Source of the DNA: Cydia pomonella | Lineage: Eukaryota > Arthropoda > Insecta > Lepidoptera > Tortricidae | Direction: 5' to 3' | DNA length: 64,000 nucleotides | Assembly: GCF_033807575.1 (NCBI RefSeq) | Contig: NC_084710.1 | Span: 17,402,357 to 17,466,356 of the forward strand | Shown: positions 23,567-36,225 of the stretch, in pieces | How positions within the stretch are numbered: the first letter of the stretch is position 1 | How the letters are laid out: each line of letters starts with the position of its first letter | Position numbers and translations under genes: made by a program | Notes under the pieces: model-generated | What the model was told of the DNA's origin: nothing | The model's input: the letters and a program-made list of their open reading frames with translations, nothing else | Databases searched by the model: none

Positions 23567-24520
23567 AATTGTAAAATTGTGATTGTCATTTTATACAATG
23601 GATTCTTGCGTGGTGTTGTCGCATGATTACATTATTTAGATGTATACGAAGTGACTTCACAACATTAGTCCATAGTTTTTTCAAGGAATGGCAATATTGT
23701 CACCGGCATCGGCACGTTACTAGCCGCAAGCTTATTGGAATTTTCTCGAGATATTGAACGAAGAGAATAATGCGGCCGGCTCTCTCGATGGCATCCGTTT
23801 TAATGATCTCTGGATGTTTCTCGCTTATAAGGATAATTTGTGAAATATGAATATGAAGCAATGGAGACGTGAGGTATTCTGAATCGAAATTTATCACGCG
23901 TTATAATTATACAGTGTGTAAATTCAATACGGGCAAATATTTAAACGGTGGTTAGCATAGGATCTAAGAAGTATATTCAGATAAATTGTGTTTAGGAATA
24001 CATTGAAAATATTAACCATACAAAATAATTCGGCCCGCAATGTAAGCAACACACAAGTTACGAGATACGGGCTTTTTAAAGTAACTTCCAACGCTTGTCG
24101 GCAGTTACAATAAAAAGTTCGTATCTCGTAATGTCATGTCTCATAATGTTTGCACTAAACTGCTGAAAATTTTAAAAATGAATATTTATCCTAACCTAAA
24201 AAAAACTTCTCAATTAATGATTACACGGATAATTATATACTTGGTTTAATTTATCGTTCGTATTATCCGATACACACACTGTATATCGGGAGGAACAGGG
24301 AACCCGTAATTATTTTAGCTTGATACTTTCTAAATAAAATTTGCGTAGGAGGCAGTTTTAAGTTACACCTTGTTACATTTTTTAACCTTTAATTAGTGAA
24401 GAGGGTCAATAAACTTAACCAAATTTTTATTTTTTTGTAAAAATATAATAAGATAGAAAAAAAATTAGATACTGACACTTTTTAGACACTGTTAACTTTT
24501 TTGTTTTTTAAACTGTACCC
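23567..24520. other. Unassigned AT-rich stretch
   Basis: Inverted similarity between TACGAGATACGGGC at 24059 and GTTCGTATCTCGTAATG at 24117 suggests a small decayed foldback. No gene supportable. Confidence 0.4.
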
Positions 24521-24690
24521 CTAGTGTAAATAAATTCGATGAGATTTTTGACTTTCTAAAACGTCCCGCTTGGCGCGCTGTTCAAAAACCCATACAAAAT
24601 GAGACTTAAGAGGAATTCCTAGTTGCGATTTTTCCATACAAACGCTCTCGACTGATTCCTCCCTGGATTTTTAACCTAGAGCAGTGATTT
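24521..24690. repeat. Diverged copy of the CCCCTAGTGTAAAT repeat
   Basis: TGTACCCCTAGTGTAAATAA and, further on, GAGACTTAAGAGGAATTCCT match in order the reverse complement of 28540-28640. The middle differs. Confidence 0.45.
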
Positions 24691-26089
24691 TTTCAAATAA
24701 GATCAATATCATCAATATCTGTGCCGCTATGTTTTGATTTTTTGGATTATTTTATTTTGAAGAAAGATACAGCGCCTCGAAAATCGCAAAAAACGGCTAA
24801 ATTGAATTGGCTGTAAAAAAAGGCACAGTATACAAATATGACAAAAAATATCAAAAAAATCGAAACATAGCGGCATAGATTATTTCTTCCTCTTGCAGTT
24901 TCCAAAAATTTCATAAAAATTGATTGCGTTTTGGAGGAGGAAACAGTCGAGAGCGAAACCTCGATTTTGAGTTTTTTGCGTGTCAATTTCAGTCCGAGCT
25001 GCAGTTGTTCTTATCGCACGAATTGGAGGCGGAGACAGTTTCTAAATATACGTACACAGAAGGAATAGTGAGTGAGTGAGAGAGCATAACATGTTAATGG
25101 TTAAAATGAGAAAAAAATACACCAACAACCAACAGTCGATCGCCGTAATATAACCAAAATACCACGTAGTTCTAAGAAAAGGGTGCCAAGTATTTTCATT
25201 ATGTACCATGGTTTCGCAATGAAGATTTATATTCTATTCTATTCTAAAATGTACCCGTAATGGCCTGTCACTTCAAAACGTTTTTTTTGTATTTTTTTAC
25301 ATTGCAGGTCATGTAGTGCTTATGTTTAGTAATGTTTACTATTAAAGGCCTGTAAATAAAGCTAAGTAGGCTAATAAGTATTTTGATTAAAACATCATAA
25401 ATACCCATTAACAATTTGATTGTCTTGCATTGCTCACACTTGTGCGTCAAAAGTAAACCACTAGATAGCAAATTTACATTACGGGTAGCCGATATCAAAA
25501 TAAGGGTCATTTTGAAACGTTCAACGATTTAGGTATGTTGGGGTAATACCGGATGTGGGTGAAGAACGTAGCAAATTCATTTCGCCCTAATTTAGCTTTA
25601 TTTTTTAATGTTAGCAACATTGTGTAAGACGCCATTTCATTGCCTCGACTGCCCCCGCGCCGCTCAGGGATGTCGGGCTTGTGCTATGCGCAATCACATA
25701 GAGCAAGGTAAATTTCGTGTATCCGATCTTCGCCCTGTAATTTATTTTGTGTATAGTGATGAAATTGTGTTAATGTATAATTTCGTTTTAGATGTTTATT
25801 TATAAAACAATCCAATCAAAAACAGACCTAGGATTGCTGTAGACCGATATCCGATTTTGACCCTTCCAGGTAAAGATCGGAAAGAAACAATACTATCTTT
25901 ACCCATTTAAAAACAGCAGTGATTTTCAAACTTTAAATTTTCTTCAATTTACCTATTTACCTACTTAGTTATCACATTTATTGTTTTATTGATCACACTT
26001 TCGTACCGTTATTATTATCCAGTACCAATGCGACGGTAAATCAAAAGGAAAACATTTTGGCAGTCTATTTTGTATGTATATGTCTGTAC
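24691..26089. other. Unassigned AT-rich stretch
   Basis: The frame at 24747-24986 (minus) is A/T-driven without a domain. The small Cys-rich frame starting at 25608 is discussed under rejected items. No repeat family recognised. Confidence 0.4.
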
Positions 26090-26262
26090 ACCTACTTACT
26101 GACAATGTAATCTTTTTAATTTCCGCTACCCAATGGTTGCCTGGAGATTTCTTTTTAGCGATTAGACCGCATGTTGTTTACCTGTGCTAATGTTTCTGTT
26201 TTCTTTTGTATTGTTTTCTTTTATTGAGGTGTGTAATAAAGAATATTTGTATTGTATAGGGA
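26090..26262 (+). repeat. LINE 3' untranslated end
   Basis: The order CTACCCAATGGTTGCCTGGAG, a small TCTTTTTAGCGATTAGA hairpin-like block, TTGTTTACCTGTGCTAATG, and AATAAAGAATATTTGTATTG is the 3' end of a lepidopteran LINE that I recognise, probably RTE-like. No coding part remains. Confidence 0.65.
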
Positions 26263-28359
26263 TGATTATACATGTTGAATTTTATAACAAAATCTAGTAA
26301 AATCGATAGCAAATAAGCAATTTTTCGCAATAAAATTAATATTTCAATACTATATATAAATGATTAAAAATACAGAACCTAAAAGTTTCAAAATTTAAAT
26401 TTTGTTTTCAACTTTCAAAAAGGAATTAAGTAATAGTAACATACGATCACGGGGGCGACACTTAGAAATGTAGTAAACATTAGTAAAGATGGCGGCGACT
26501 TCTATTAATGGGATCCGATAACATACTTTTGCGTAAAGCTGACTTCCGGTTATGCAAACTACATCACCAGATATCACTATAAGATTGATAAAATTTAAAG
26601 GCATGAATACAACATTAAGAAGGTTGCATATACCTCGTATGTCAAGAGTAATGTTGTTACCTAGCAACTGTTGTTTACTGTCAAAAAAAAATAAACAGAT
26701 ATGATTGATATGAACTTATTATTCCTGTATTAATTTTAAAGTGCAGAGCATAGTAAAGTCATATTCAAATAGAGAAATTATAATCCCAATAGTTCCAACG
26801 TTACAAAACCTGGAGGTTTAAAAAATTTACAGTGTCCAAGACAATGCGGAGAGGTTTAGATATTTTCGAAGATAAGAAGAAAATACCATCATCATCATCA
26901 TCAGATGAAAACAAGCGGTGATTATTTTAATTTTGTTTACGACAAACATATCCGTTGAAACTCTGAAAGGTTTGTGCAATTTGATTCTCGAAGTAAGAAG
27001 AGATAGACTGCATCTATGGAAGTACGTGTGTAGACAAGACATACACCCTATGCCTGAAATTCATTAGTACAAGAAGAAACCAAATAACGACATCATTACT
27101 CATGTGTTTATTTTAAAGAATATCTGGAGCAAATTGTTTACGGAGCTAGAGAGCGAGACGAAATTACCAGGAATTATCCTAATATACACTATACCTGTCC
27201 TTACCTTACCTTCGGAATATCTTGAATTCACGTCCAGTTGGATATTAAGGTCGAAGAAGAAACGCTCAGTTGAGAACCAGGCAAGTCATTTATGAGCACA
27301 TGAAATAGTTCTAGGTCAGACTGAGACACAAGTCACAGATTATGTAGTACGAAAGTACCTACACATACGGATGCATATGTAGATGTGAACGCACACATAT
27401 ATAGTTAGTTTCGGATACAAAATAGAGATAGCACTTCGAAATTAGTTTCCTTAAAATGCTTCAAGAGGGCTCCCTTTTCCTATATATTGACTTTACTCTT
27501 TGCATACGATCCTTACATTTTATCCAAAAAAAGATTGTATATCAACTATATATATGATTGCAATATTTTACCGACAAAATCGCAATTGTTAGCACATTGT
27601 TTACTTATCAAATTGCCTTATGACATAAGTATCAAAGTTTGAGACCCACAATTTTACCAAAATTTTGTAACAGGGTTAAGATCGGATACAGAAATACGAA
27701 AAATAGAACATTCGATGACCACTTTTAAGTTTGTATTGTTGGCTGCAATTTATATACGTAGGAGAAGGCTAAACACCGGACCTATTTCTTTGTGATACCA
27801 CCTTATTCTCTTTCTATTAAAAGCAACTTTTATTCACCATCCAATGCTATCCCTTGATGGCAAAACACTAGTTACCCTAAAAAAAGTATGTCTCATCTTT
27901 ACACATGTACAAAACTAAAACCTTTATATATTGAAGATTACCAAAATTCAGGCCGAATCTACGGTTATTATTTAACGATTTGCTCCGTACTTCAAGAATC
28001 TGACACGATCTAGAAAAAAAAAATCGCGAGTTCTCTATTGGGAACCAATTGTGGTTCCAAAATTGTCCGGCATTATCCCAACATACCTTACCCAGATTGT
28101 CATTGCGATGCGTTCTTCAATAAGACGGCACAAGTTTAGCCCCATCGTACTACTACTACTATTTAGATTGTAGGTTAACCATACCTACTTACAAAATTTT
28201 ACAACACACCATGATCACACCCAACTTATTGTCACGGATAGGTACGACGACCGAAGCAAGGACATCATTCTTTTTTCAGTCTTTATTTAAATAGTAATTA
28301 ATAGATACAGTATAATATAATAATTAAAAACAATATTATGTGATAACATCAAAAACAAC
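26263..28359. other. Unassigned AT-rich stretch
   Basis: No gene, SINE or MITE that I can support. There is an ATC microsatellite at 26888-26901 and a TAC microsatellite at 28149-28162. Confidence 0.45.
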
Positions 28360-28530
28360 TTGCGTCGGGCAGGGCAGCGCAGGATGAATTCCGGCCGGCT
28401 CGCCGGCAATGTCAACGGAACGGCGCGCAATGAGCGAGCGCTCGGCTCCCGTCTCGCATCTGTGTGCGCGCACTCACACTTAGATAGCTCCCGCTCCCGC
28501 CCACCGCAGCGCGACAGAAACATAGCTTCA
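28360..28530. promoter_or_regulatory. CpG-rich patch, possible promoter or non-coding first exon
   Basis: In an AT-rich setting this patch is rich in CG dinucleotides (GGCCGGCTCGCCGG, GGCGCGCAATGAGCGAGCGC, GTGCGCGCACTCAC). Overlapping frames on both strands are short and domain-free. CpG-rich patches of this size in moths are often repeat leaders or first exons; I cannot tell which. Confidence 0.25.
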
Positions 28531-28554
28531 AAAATTCGAGATTTGAAAAGTTGC

Positions 28555-28690
28555 TCAGCTAGGAATTGCTCTTAACGCAAACGCGTACGTCACGTTTCGC
28601 TGTCGAAAATATTTACACTAGGGGTACAGATGTGCCGTCGGAAAGTTTTCGAAATTGCAAAATTCTTACTTGTAAAGTTTTGGAAATTTC
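28555..28690 (-). repeat. CCCCTAGTGTAAAT repeat, copy 3
   Basis: AAAATATTTACACTAGGGGTA and the preceding GCAAACGCGTACGTCACG share text and order with 24521-24690 and with the MITE at 2027-2103. Confidence 0.5.
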
Positions 28691-28728
28691 TCATATAAAC
28701 TTGTATAGAAAGCGCTTGTATTGGAAGG

Positions 28729-28975
28729 GCTGGTGGCCTAGCGGTAAGAGCGTGCGACTTGCAATCCGGAGGTCGCGGGTTCAAACCCCGGCTTTTTCCG
28801 GAAGGAAAACATCGTGAGGAAAGCGGACTAATCCCAACAAGGCCTTGAATTGGAAGGTCAGATGGCAGTCGCTTTCGTAAAAACTAGTGCCTAATCTTGG
28901 GATTTGTTGTCAAGCGGACCCCAGGCTTCCATTAGCCGTGACAAAATGCCAGGACAACGCGAGGAAGAAGAAGAA
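28729..28975 (+). repeat. tRNA-derived SINE, family 2, internally deleted
   Basis: The head GGTGGCCTAGCGGTAAGAGC (A box) and GGTTCAAACCCCGGC (B box) are intact. The tRNA-unrelated body continues with GTGAGGAAAGCGGACTAATC, and the end is GAGGAAGAAGAAGAAG. Relative to 35551-35881 it lacks about 60 bases after the B box and smaller parts of the body. Confidence 0.85.
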
Positions 28976-29085
28976 GCTACTTGTACAGAAATCGAAATAA
29001 CCTATCCATTTCCAAAATAAAAGTTTTCTTTGTTTCCTGAGAAATGTTCCTGAAATCTAAATTTTTTGAAATTTTTCGGAGTTTG

Positions 29086-29112
29086 CACACATATATATAT
29101 ATATATATATAT
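29086..29112. repeat. (TA)n microsatellite
   Basis: Uninterrupted alternating TA of about 24 bases. Confidence 0.9.
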
Positions 29113-29167
29113 GTAGGTACCTGGGAATATGTAAAAAATGTTCTAGAAGCTAGGATCGTGTGTAGAA

Positions 29168-29400
29168 GACGACCGGTCTGGCCTAGTGGGTAGCCCCTGC
29201 CTATGAAGCAGAAGGTCCCGGGTTTGAATCCCGGTGAGGACATTTATTTGTGTGATGGATACAAATATGTGTACATGAGTCATGAGTGTTTTCTATGTAT
29301 TTATATGTACCCATTGTACAAACTTTGCTTAGGTTAGGTCGATGTAACATTGTTCCAAAGTCGTGATCCTTGCGGCAGATTTCGACTAATATAAAGTATT
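29168..29400 (+). repeat. tRNA-derived SINE, family 1, alternative tail
   Basis: The head GACCGGTCTGGCCTAGTGGG and the B box GGTTTGAATCC are like the other family 1 copies. After TTCTATGTATTTATATGTAC the tail reads CATTGTACAAACTTTGCTTA instead of the usual TATA-rich and CAAGCCTTATTGAGC text, so this is a subfamily with a different 3' half. Confidence 0.75.
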
Positions 29401-30109
29401 TATTACTGATTTAAACGAAAATAAATTATTGGAAAAAAAATTGTTTGGTACTGACTGTACTTTTCTTAGGTCCCACGGACATCTAATACTCATCGAGACA
29501 ATTCCAAAAAACCCAAACACAATTTTTAGGTCTATCGGAAATCGGCAAGTGGGTCAAATTTAGATTCCAAGATTTGTCACTAATAAAATAACATACATAC
29601 TAATACTAACTAACAGCCCTAACAGGGCAAGTTAAATAAAAGCTTGTAAAAATACAATCGCTGTACGAAATAAAAATAAAATATAGGTTTTGTTGGCTTT
29701 ACACCGGAAATTGCAAGACCACAACTCTGCGTGTTCCATTTAAAATTTATAGCGCTTTAATATGTAATCATTTCATGCTGCTAGTTAATTTGTATTTAAC
29801 AGGTTTCAATGAGTGGTGTTAATTTATTTTTATTTAGATCAGAACAGCGCGGTTAGTCATAAATAACTTTGGACCAACTAAAACAAAGTAAAAACAGGGA
29901 ATAGTTCTGTCTTTAATCTGTCATTGTAGATAAAATAATCTTAATAATATTTGTTAAAATGACTGACTAGGCTCGTGCGAAGTGTAACATTTTCAGACCG
30001 ATAAAATTGAGAAAAAATCACCCCATGTTAACGAACCTACCTATCAATATATTATTGAAACTTCAGAACATCACTCACAGTTTAGGAATCGAAGGGAGGT
30101 TAATGATAA
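29401..30109. other. Unassigned AT-rich stretch
   Basis: Nothing recognised apart from TAAATAAAAGCTTGTAAAAA at about 29633, which also occurs after the SINE tail near 62232. Confidence 0.45.
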
Positions 30110-30368
30110 TACAGGCTGTTTATTTAGTCACCTGCAATCAATGGGTGAATATAGGTCATACTGAGAAACTTTTACTATGGCACCAACCCCAAAATCGCGA
30201 AAATAAATTGGCTGTTTCATATGTCTGACCTTGACATGTTCTATGGGAGAGTAATTTTTTTTTGCGATTTCGGGGTTGGTCCCATAGTAAAAGTTGCTCA
30301 GTATGACCTATATTCACCCATTTATTCACCCCGTAATTGATTGCAGTTAACTAAATAAACATCCTGTA
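30110..30368. mobile_element. MITE related to the element at 5610
   Basis: TACAGGCTGTTTATTTAGTC and GAATATAGGTCATACTGAG at the left are mirrored by CTCAGTATGACCTATATTC and AACTAAATAAACATCCTGTA at the right. The CCAACCCCAAAATCGCG and GCGATTTCGGGGTTGG blocks pair inside. Confidence 0.8.
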
Positions 30369-32339
30369 GATAGTTTTAGATTAGAGAACGTGTTCTTTAG
30401 TATCTTTGTTTATCAAAATGTTAACTCGGCTTGTTAGAAAGCTTTAGGCATGGAGCCTAAAATAAATTATTCTTCCACGCTAGTAAGTTTAAAGGTACTA
30501 GTACCCGTAAATGTATGGTATTGCAGCTAATCATGGGGTTTATTTTTAGAACTTACTTTAGTAGAGTACAAACTATGTAAGCTTTCAGTGCAAAGTACCC
30601 GTGGTTGAATTATGGTTCCATTTTCCAGTGAACTGGTCTATATTGTAATAGCGCTCTAAAACTTACAGAGTGCTCTCTAAATGTAATACATTGTAAATTA
30701 AAATTCATCGTAAAAGCTTAATGGAAAACTATACTATATACGGCATAAATAAACCGCTAACATGAAACAAAATCTTATGAATCCTTAAATTGTGTACGTT
30801 TATCAGCCTAAATTTTCAATCATATCACTGGGGCTAAAAAAAGGTTTTAAAAATTTCAACAATCTACTTAATGATCAATATCGTAAAGGAGAATATTTAC
30901 AAAATATTGGAATGTTGATGACATGCAAACTTGAAAATCCTAGAGAGCCGAATAAAAGCATGCTATGCGTCAGGGCAGAACAGCGTGATTGTAAGGAACC
31001 GATGTTTGGCAGCTGACCTCTTCATCTATAGGAACACTATCTTACAAAACAGATGTTGTTCTTGTTGTCGATGTAATATACCAGGGCTTCTGAACCCCCA
31101 CGGAATACTATAGGTATTATGCGCCCAGGCGGCGATTTTTGAATTTCGAGGACTCGATTTCATGTGGGGCTTTAATATTTTACTGATAGAATTGAAAATG
31201 ACCGGTCTAATACCACTAGATTCCCAATTTCTATGCCTCGTATTTCAAAAATGGCATGTCGCCGTTTTCCACAGATTTACAAGTGTCGAAATATAGCGCT
31301 CGAAATTAAAAATCAGCCCCAACGCCACACGTTGCAAATTTTTAGCTAAATAGGAACCTACTATCGAGTCGTATAATACTCGATTAACTGCGCTATTGAA
31401 CACACACTCACAATGTTTGTAGGAGCTATAAAAATGACGGTAGGTTTTGTCAACCTCTAATCGATTTTTAATGCTACTCTTTACACTGCCGTATTCTTTA
31501 CGATGGTGATTAAGAAGAAGGGCGATTCTATCGAAGATTGATTTGTTTTTAATTAAGGTCAACTGCTTATTTTTTAGATTATTGATGACAAACAAACATA
31601 GGTACTTCTTGTGTTTACGATATCTGTTTGTAACATAAGCATAAAAAAATAGCCACGGCCAAAATTACCAAATCATTTAGAGGTGTCATATGCGTGTTTC
31701 CAATACACCCTATCCATACTTTCTTGAAAAATCTCATGCTTCAGTCAGTACAAAAAAAAATATAATTCTATTATATGGGTTAGCACAGTTCATAATCATT
31801 GAAACTAGCCCACGATGTATGAATACAAACGACATCAAGTATAACAACCTACTAATTAACTAACAAAAACTAAAATTAAAATTAACCTCTTAAATATGAA
31901 TCTTTTGTTAAAACTTTAAAATTAACTAGGCAGCAATTTAAAGCCTATTATAAATGTCGGAGTTTGGAATCGCTCTGAGGACCTTAATAGGACTTCTTTC
32001 GTTTTAAGCGGAATATAATGGGATATAAGGAACGTAAAAGTTGTTATGTTTGATGTATTGTTGAGTTTGTATTCTAGCTAGGTAAATAAACTTTGCTACC
32101 AAGCCAAAATCTTTTAAGCTCACTACACACGCTAGATATTGATTATTAAATACTATACAAGTATAACCGAAATAATTGTTTACTTTTGAAACATCACAAG
32201 AATTCATTTCACAAGTTAGCGTGGAAGAAACTCAAGAGTTGCGTTGAGCTAAGTTACTTTGCCACTCTAAAAGATAAAATGGACTATTGGCCACTGATTT
32301 CAAATAATGAAAATACTTTTTTTTTCCACAACTAGAGTT
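30369..32339. other. Mostly unassigned; probable decayed repeat at 31120-31600
   Basis: The minus frame 31595-31245 ends ALGLIFNFERYISTLVNL and overlaps text (GGCGATTTTTGAATTTCGAG) that I take for a decayed interspersed repeat. No protein family is recognised. The rest shows nothing. Confidence 0.35.
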
Positions 32340-32600
32340 GTAGTTGTATGTCAAGATCGCTAAGCTTAAGTGGATCTGGGTTGGACATGTCTGCCCTATG
32401 CACCCGGAAAGGTGGGCCAAAACGGTTACTGAGTAGGACCCACGGACCACCATGGATGGTGCAGGACGGGGTGCAGGCAGACCGAAAATGAATGGTGGGA
32501 CAATTTGGACGCATTCTATTAAAACTGGTGGGAAAATGCCAATGACAGTCGAGTGGAGAAAACAAGATGAGGCCTTTACTCAGTAGTGCAAGGGAAGTAA
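32340..32600 (+). pseudogene. LINE ORF2 C-terminal fragment
   Basis: The plus-strand reading gives KIAKLKWI, VGHVCPMHPERWAKTV, then DPRTTMDGAGRGAGRPK, with an in-frame stop between and a frameshift after. The W(L/I)GHV-x-RM and GRGxGRPxxRW layout marks the end of RTE-like ORF2. Heavily decayed. The long minus-strand frame here (32790-32332) is its shadow. Confidence 0.7.
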
Positions 32601-33228
32601 AGCAAAGTGTCATTCTCAATCGCATCGCATCAATGCTGCCGGTTACAACCTTTCCGAAATGGAGCCCTCGTGCGTAAAAAAATGTAATTTGTGTGATGGT
32701 ACCAGTTTTTATTGGTAACATTAACGTAAATGCAAATTTAAACCAGGATAATTTTATTTTGCCGTGTGCCACCACAGACACGCAACCCATTGGTTCTCAA
32801 CTCTAACTTAAATACAGTTGTTCATATTTTCTCATTATAACTTGTGGCAAAGTAATTGGTAGCATTCAGCGAGATTGGTTCAACTCATTACCTTGTATGT
32901 ATGCCTTGAACACGACAGATTAATTATTGCATTCTGCAATTCTCTTGTTATCATCAGTCTGAAACAGATACATAAGGGTGTACAACGCTTTACGCTGCTT
33001 TATCTACGCAATGAATGTAATTTAAGTTAGTTTTTGTTTGTGACAGCTTGGATATATCCTCATTTCTCAATAGTTAATTGCTGGCATCAAAACAAGAACA
33101 GAAGAGGAATGTTGCTTGTATTTAAAATAAATTATTTCACACCATTCACGAAACAAAGCACCAGATAATTATTAGAAAAATCTAGACAAAAGTCATTTGT
33201 TTTTAATGAATCGGATACAACTAGAAAA
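32601..33228. other. Unassigned stretch
   Basis: No structure recognised. Confidence 0.45.
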
Positions 33229-34070
33229 AGCGGCCAAGTGCGAGTCGGACTCGCCCATGAAGGGTTCCGTACCATTTATGACGTATTAAAAAAAACTACT
33301 TACTAGATCTGGTTCAAACTAATTTTCGGTGGAAGTTTGCATGGTAATGTATATCATATATTTTTTTTAGATTTTTCATTCTGTTAATTTAGAAGTTACA
33401 GGGGGGGGGGGGACACACATTTTTTCACTTTGGAAGTGTCTCTCGCGCAAACTATTCAGTTTAGAAAAAAATGATATTAGAAACCTAAATATCATTTTTG
33501 AAGACCTATCCCTAGATACCCCACACGTATGGGTTTGATGAAAAAATTTTTTTTTTTTTAATTTTTACGACGTATTAAAAAAAAACTACTTACTAGATCT
33601 GGTTCAAACCAATTTTCGGTGGAAGTTTGCATGGCAATGTATATCATATATTTTTTTTAGATTTTTCATTCTGTTATTTTAGAAGTTACGGGGGGGGGGG
33701 GGACACACTTTTTACCACTTTGGAAGTGTCTCTCGCGCAAACTATTCAGTTTAGAAAAAAAATATATTAGAAACCTCAATATCATTTTTAAAGACCTATC
33801 CATAGATACCCCACACGTATGGGTTTGATGAAAAAAGATTTTTTGAGTTTCAGTTCTAAGTATGGGGAACCCCCAAAATTTATTGATTTTTTTATTTTTG
33901 TGTAAACATTATAATGCGGTTCATAGAATACATCTACTTACCAAGTTTGAACAGTATAGCTTTTATAGTTTCGGAAAAAAGTGGCTGTGACAGAATCGGA
34001 CAGACAGACGGACATGACGAATCTATAAGGGTTCCGTTTTTTGCCATTTGGCTACGGAACCCTAAAAAGT
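33229..34070 (+). mobile_element. GGTTCCGTA-type repeat with internal tandem duplication
   Basis: It starts GCGGCCAAGTGCGAGTCGGA and GAAGGGTTCCGTACC, and ends ACGGACATGACG, then GGGTTCCG and TACGGAACCCTAAAAA. Positions 33280-33540 and 33569-33836 are two copies of the same segment (from GACGTATTAAAAAAAACTAC to ACGTATGGGTTTGATG), about 288 bases apart. Poly-G runs of 12 lie at 33403 and 33691. It is the longest copy of the family in the window. Confidence 0.8.
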
Positions 34071-35219
34071 AGGTGACTTGACCGTGACGTTACTTGTGCA
34101 GTCTTCATATAAATTTCATAATGCTTGGCTAATCGTTTTGACAGTTTGAAAAAAGAAACTGCATTGACTAGTAGGAAAGTACCCTATTGACTTCGCACAA
34201 CAATTTAACGTGCACTCATTAGTTTTTGCACCAACTGTTCCACTTCACGAAATAGTAACTCCACCGAGATCAAAATAAAAGCGCGAGTTATAAAATACTC
34301 TCAGGGATTTATTTTACATTCGTGAAGTTCAAACAAAAATGTATTTTTGTATATCGACGCATTTGTCCTCAAGAAATCGGGATATGTACATAAAAGAACC
34401 TTACAAATTGAGAACCACTTATTCCCCTTTATACAAACGCAATGAAAATCTTAATAGCGCGATTCAGCTTTATGTTTGACTGCGATAAGTGCCATCTGCC
34501 GCGTGATTGTGATATTACTTAAATTCCAATTTTCAATAGTTTTATTCATTTGTCAAGCTCTGAAAGTGGGTCATTGTTATTCTATGAAGTGTGCAGACAA
34601 TTACACGTTTCTGTACTAGAGCATTTTATATTCCAATTACTTTATTTTATGAAAAGCAATTAAAATGTGGTTCCTTTTAAATGGATTTGATGGATGATTT
34701 CCATTCTGGTATTTAACTCCCTATTTCATAAATAACGATACTTTTACCTAAATTGTTAATTGAAAGTAACTTTAAAAAGTCAGTTCAGTAATGCCAGTTT
34801 ATACTTACCCATGTTTTTTTAATACACATGGATTTCACTTTCCTCGTAGGTATGCGAAATGAAAATAGTGTTTAACTCGGTCGCCATTTCGGCCTCGAAC
34901 TATTGGCGACAGACATTAGTGAATTTCATCCCTTGGTTAAAAATGTACTATTGTTATATGTTTGTGTGAGCGTGTTGAAAACAATAATACTCTTAATAAT
35001 CTTGTCCTATCCGATCCGTATCCGTTATGCAATAAAGTGTTTATTACCGCTTTATCGAACTAATTTAGTTGGAGCACGTATCGTTATCTCGCTCGTTCCG
35101 GTAGACGATCCCAACTGTTTACATATTATGACAATAGTACTTGACCAACTTAATCCCCGATCTTAGTAACGACCTTCATTATGGCGAAAGGTTTCAAAGC
35201 AACGCAAAGCTAACTTAGG
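34071..35219. other. Unassigned AT-rich stretch
   Basis: No gene or repeat supportable; the frame at 34903-35166 has no recognisable domain. Confidence 0.45.
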
Positions 35220-35358
35220 TACAATCGCCATCAGATATATGAAAGCGAGCAAGGCGCTCATAAATATTTAAACAAGCCTCTGTTGTCAAGGAGGAGGAGT
35301 GCGTGTTCAGATATTTTTGAGCACTTTGGACACCCTGATATATTTGATGGCGACTATA
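35220..35358. mobile_element. MITE with TCGCCATCA termini
   Basis: TACAATCGCCATCAGATATA at the left is mirrored by TATATTTGATGGCGACTATA at the right, and AAATATTT / AGATATTTTTGAGC continues the pairing. Confidence 0.7.
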
Positions 35359-35550
35359 CAAAGCAAAATTAATGGCGTGGCTCAGTTTGCCGGGTTTGGG
35401 ATAATATGGTCCTGCATCTGCTTCGTTTAAGAGCGGCAGGAAAAAATGCCAGTGTATGGGGTTATTGCGTCTATTTGAGTTCTTTTTATTAAAACAATGT
35501 GAATACTTGTAATTCACATTGTTTATTAAAACAACGTGAATTACAAGTGA

Positions 35551-35881
35551 CCAAGCGCTGGTGGCCTAGCGGTAAGAGCGTGCGACTTGCAATCCGGAGG
35601 TTGCGGGTTTAAACCCCAGCTCGTACCAATGAGTTTTTCGGAACTTATGTACAAAATATACTTTGATATTTACCAGTCGCTTTTCGGTGAAGGGAAATAT
35701 CGTGAGGAAACCGGACTAATCCCAACAAGGCCTAGTTTACCCTCTGGGTTGGAAGGTCAGATGGCAGTCGCTTTCGTAAAAACTAGTGACTACGCCAAAT
35801 CTTGGGATTAGTTGTCAAGAGGACCCTAGGCTCCCATGAGCCGTGGCAAAATGCCGGGACAACGCGAGGAAAAAGAAGAAT
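35551..35881 (+). repeat. tRNA-derived SINE, family 2, full length with target duplication
   Basis: GTGAATTACAAGTGA stands at 35536-35550 and again at 35882-35896, giving an exact 15-bp target duplication. The A box lies in GGTGGCCTAGCGGTAAGAGC and the B box in GGGTTTAAACCCC. The unique body follows and the end is GAGGAAAAAGAAGAA. This is the reference copy for the family in this window. Confidence 0.92.
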
Positions 35882-35896
35882 GTGAATTACAAGTGA

Positions 35897-36225
35897 TAAA
35901 AACCAAAACTACTTGGATAATGAAATGATATATAGAGGGCGATCCAACTGTATTCGAGAAATAACGAAATAGATTAAATTAGTTGACCTTATCTATATAA
36001 TTCATACTTAACTTGCCGAAACAATTTAAAAAATTCCATCCCATTGCCATTTTGTGACTTTTACTATGGGACGAATTCCGCAGTCTCATTTCCTTGAGAT
36101 GCTTGCTGTATTCATACATTCCAGCTGATCAGATATATCAATGTTCAAGTTCAAGTGCGTGAATTGCGTGATGTTGTGTTTCAAGAGCCCTTATGCAATA
36201 TGGCTAATGGTGAAAAAAAAACTAG
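35897..36225. other. Unassigned stretch
   Basis: Nothing recognised. Confidence 0.45.

Noticed and set aside
25608..25711. Short Cys-rich frame (CKTPFHCLDC, GCRACAM) followed by a weak GTAAAT donor
   Set aside because: No acceptor-linked partner exon and no domain that I can name; the spacing of Cys does not match a known finger.
32332..32790. 152-codon minus-strand open frame
   Set aside because: It lies antisense over a decayed LINE ORF2 end and reads through non-coding flank; no domain.
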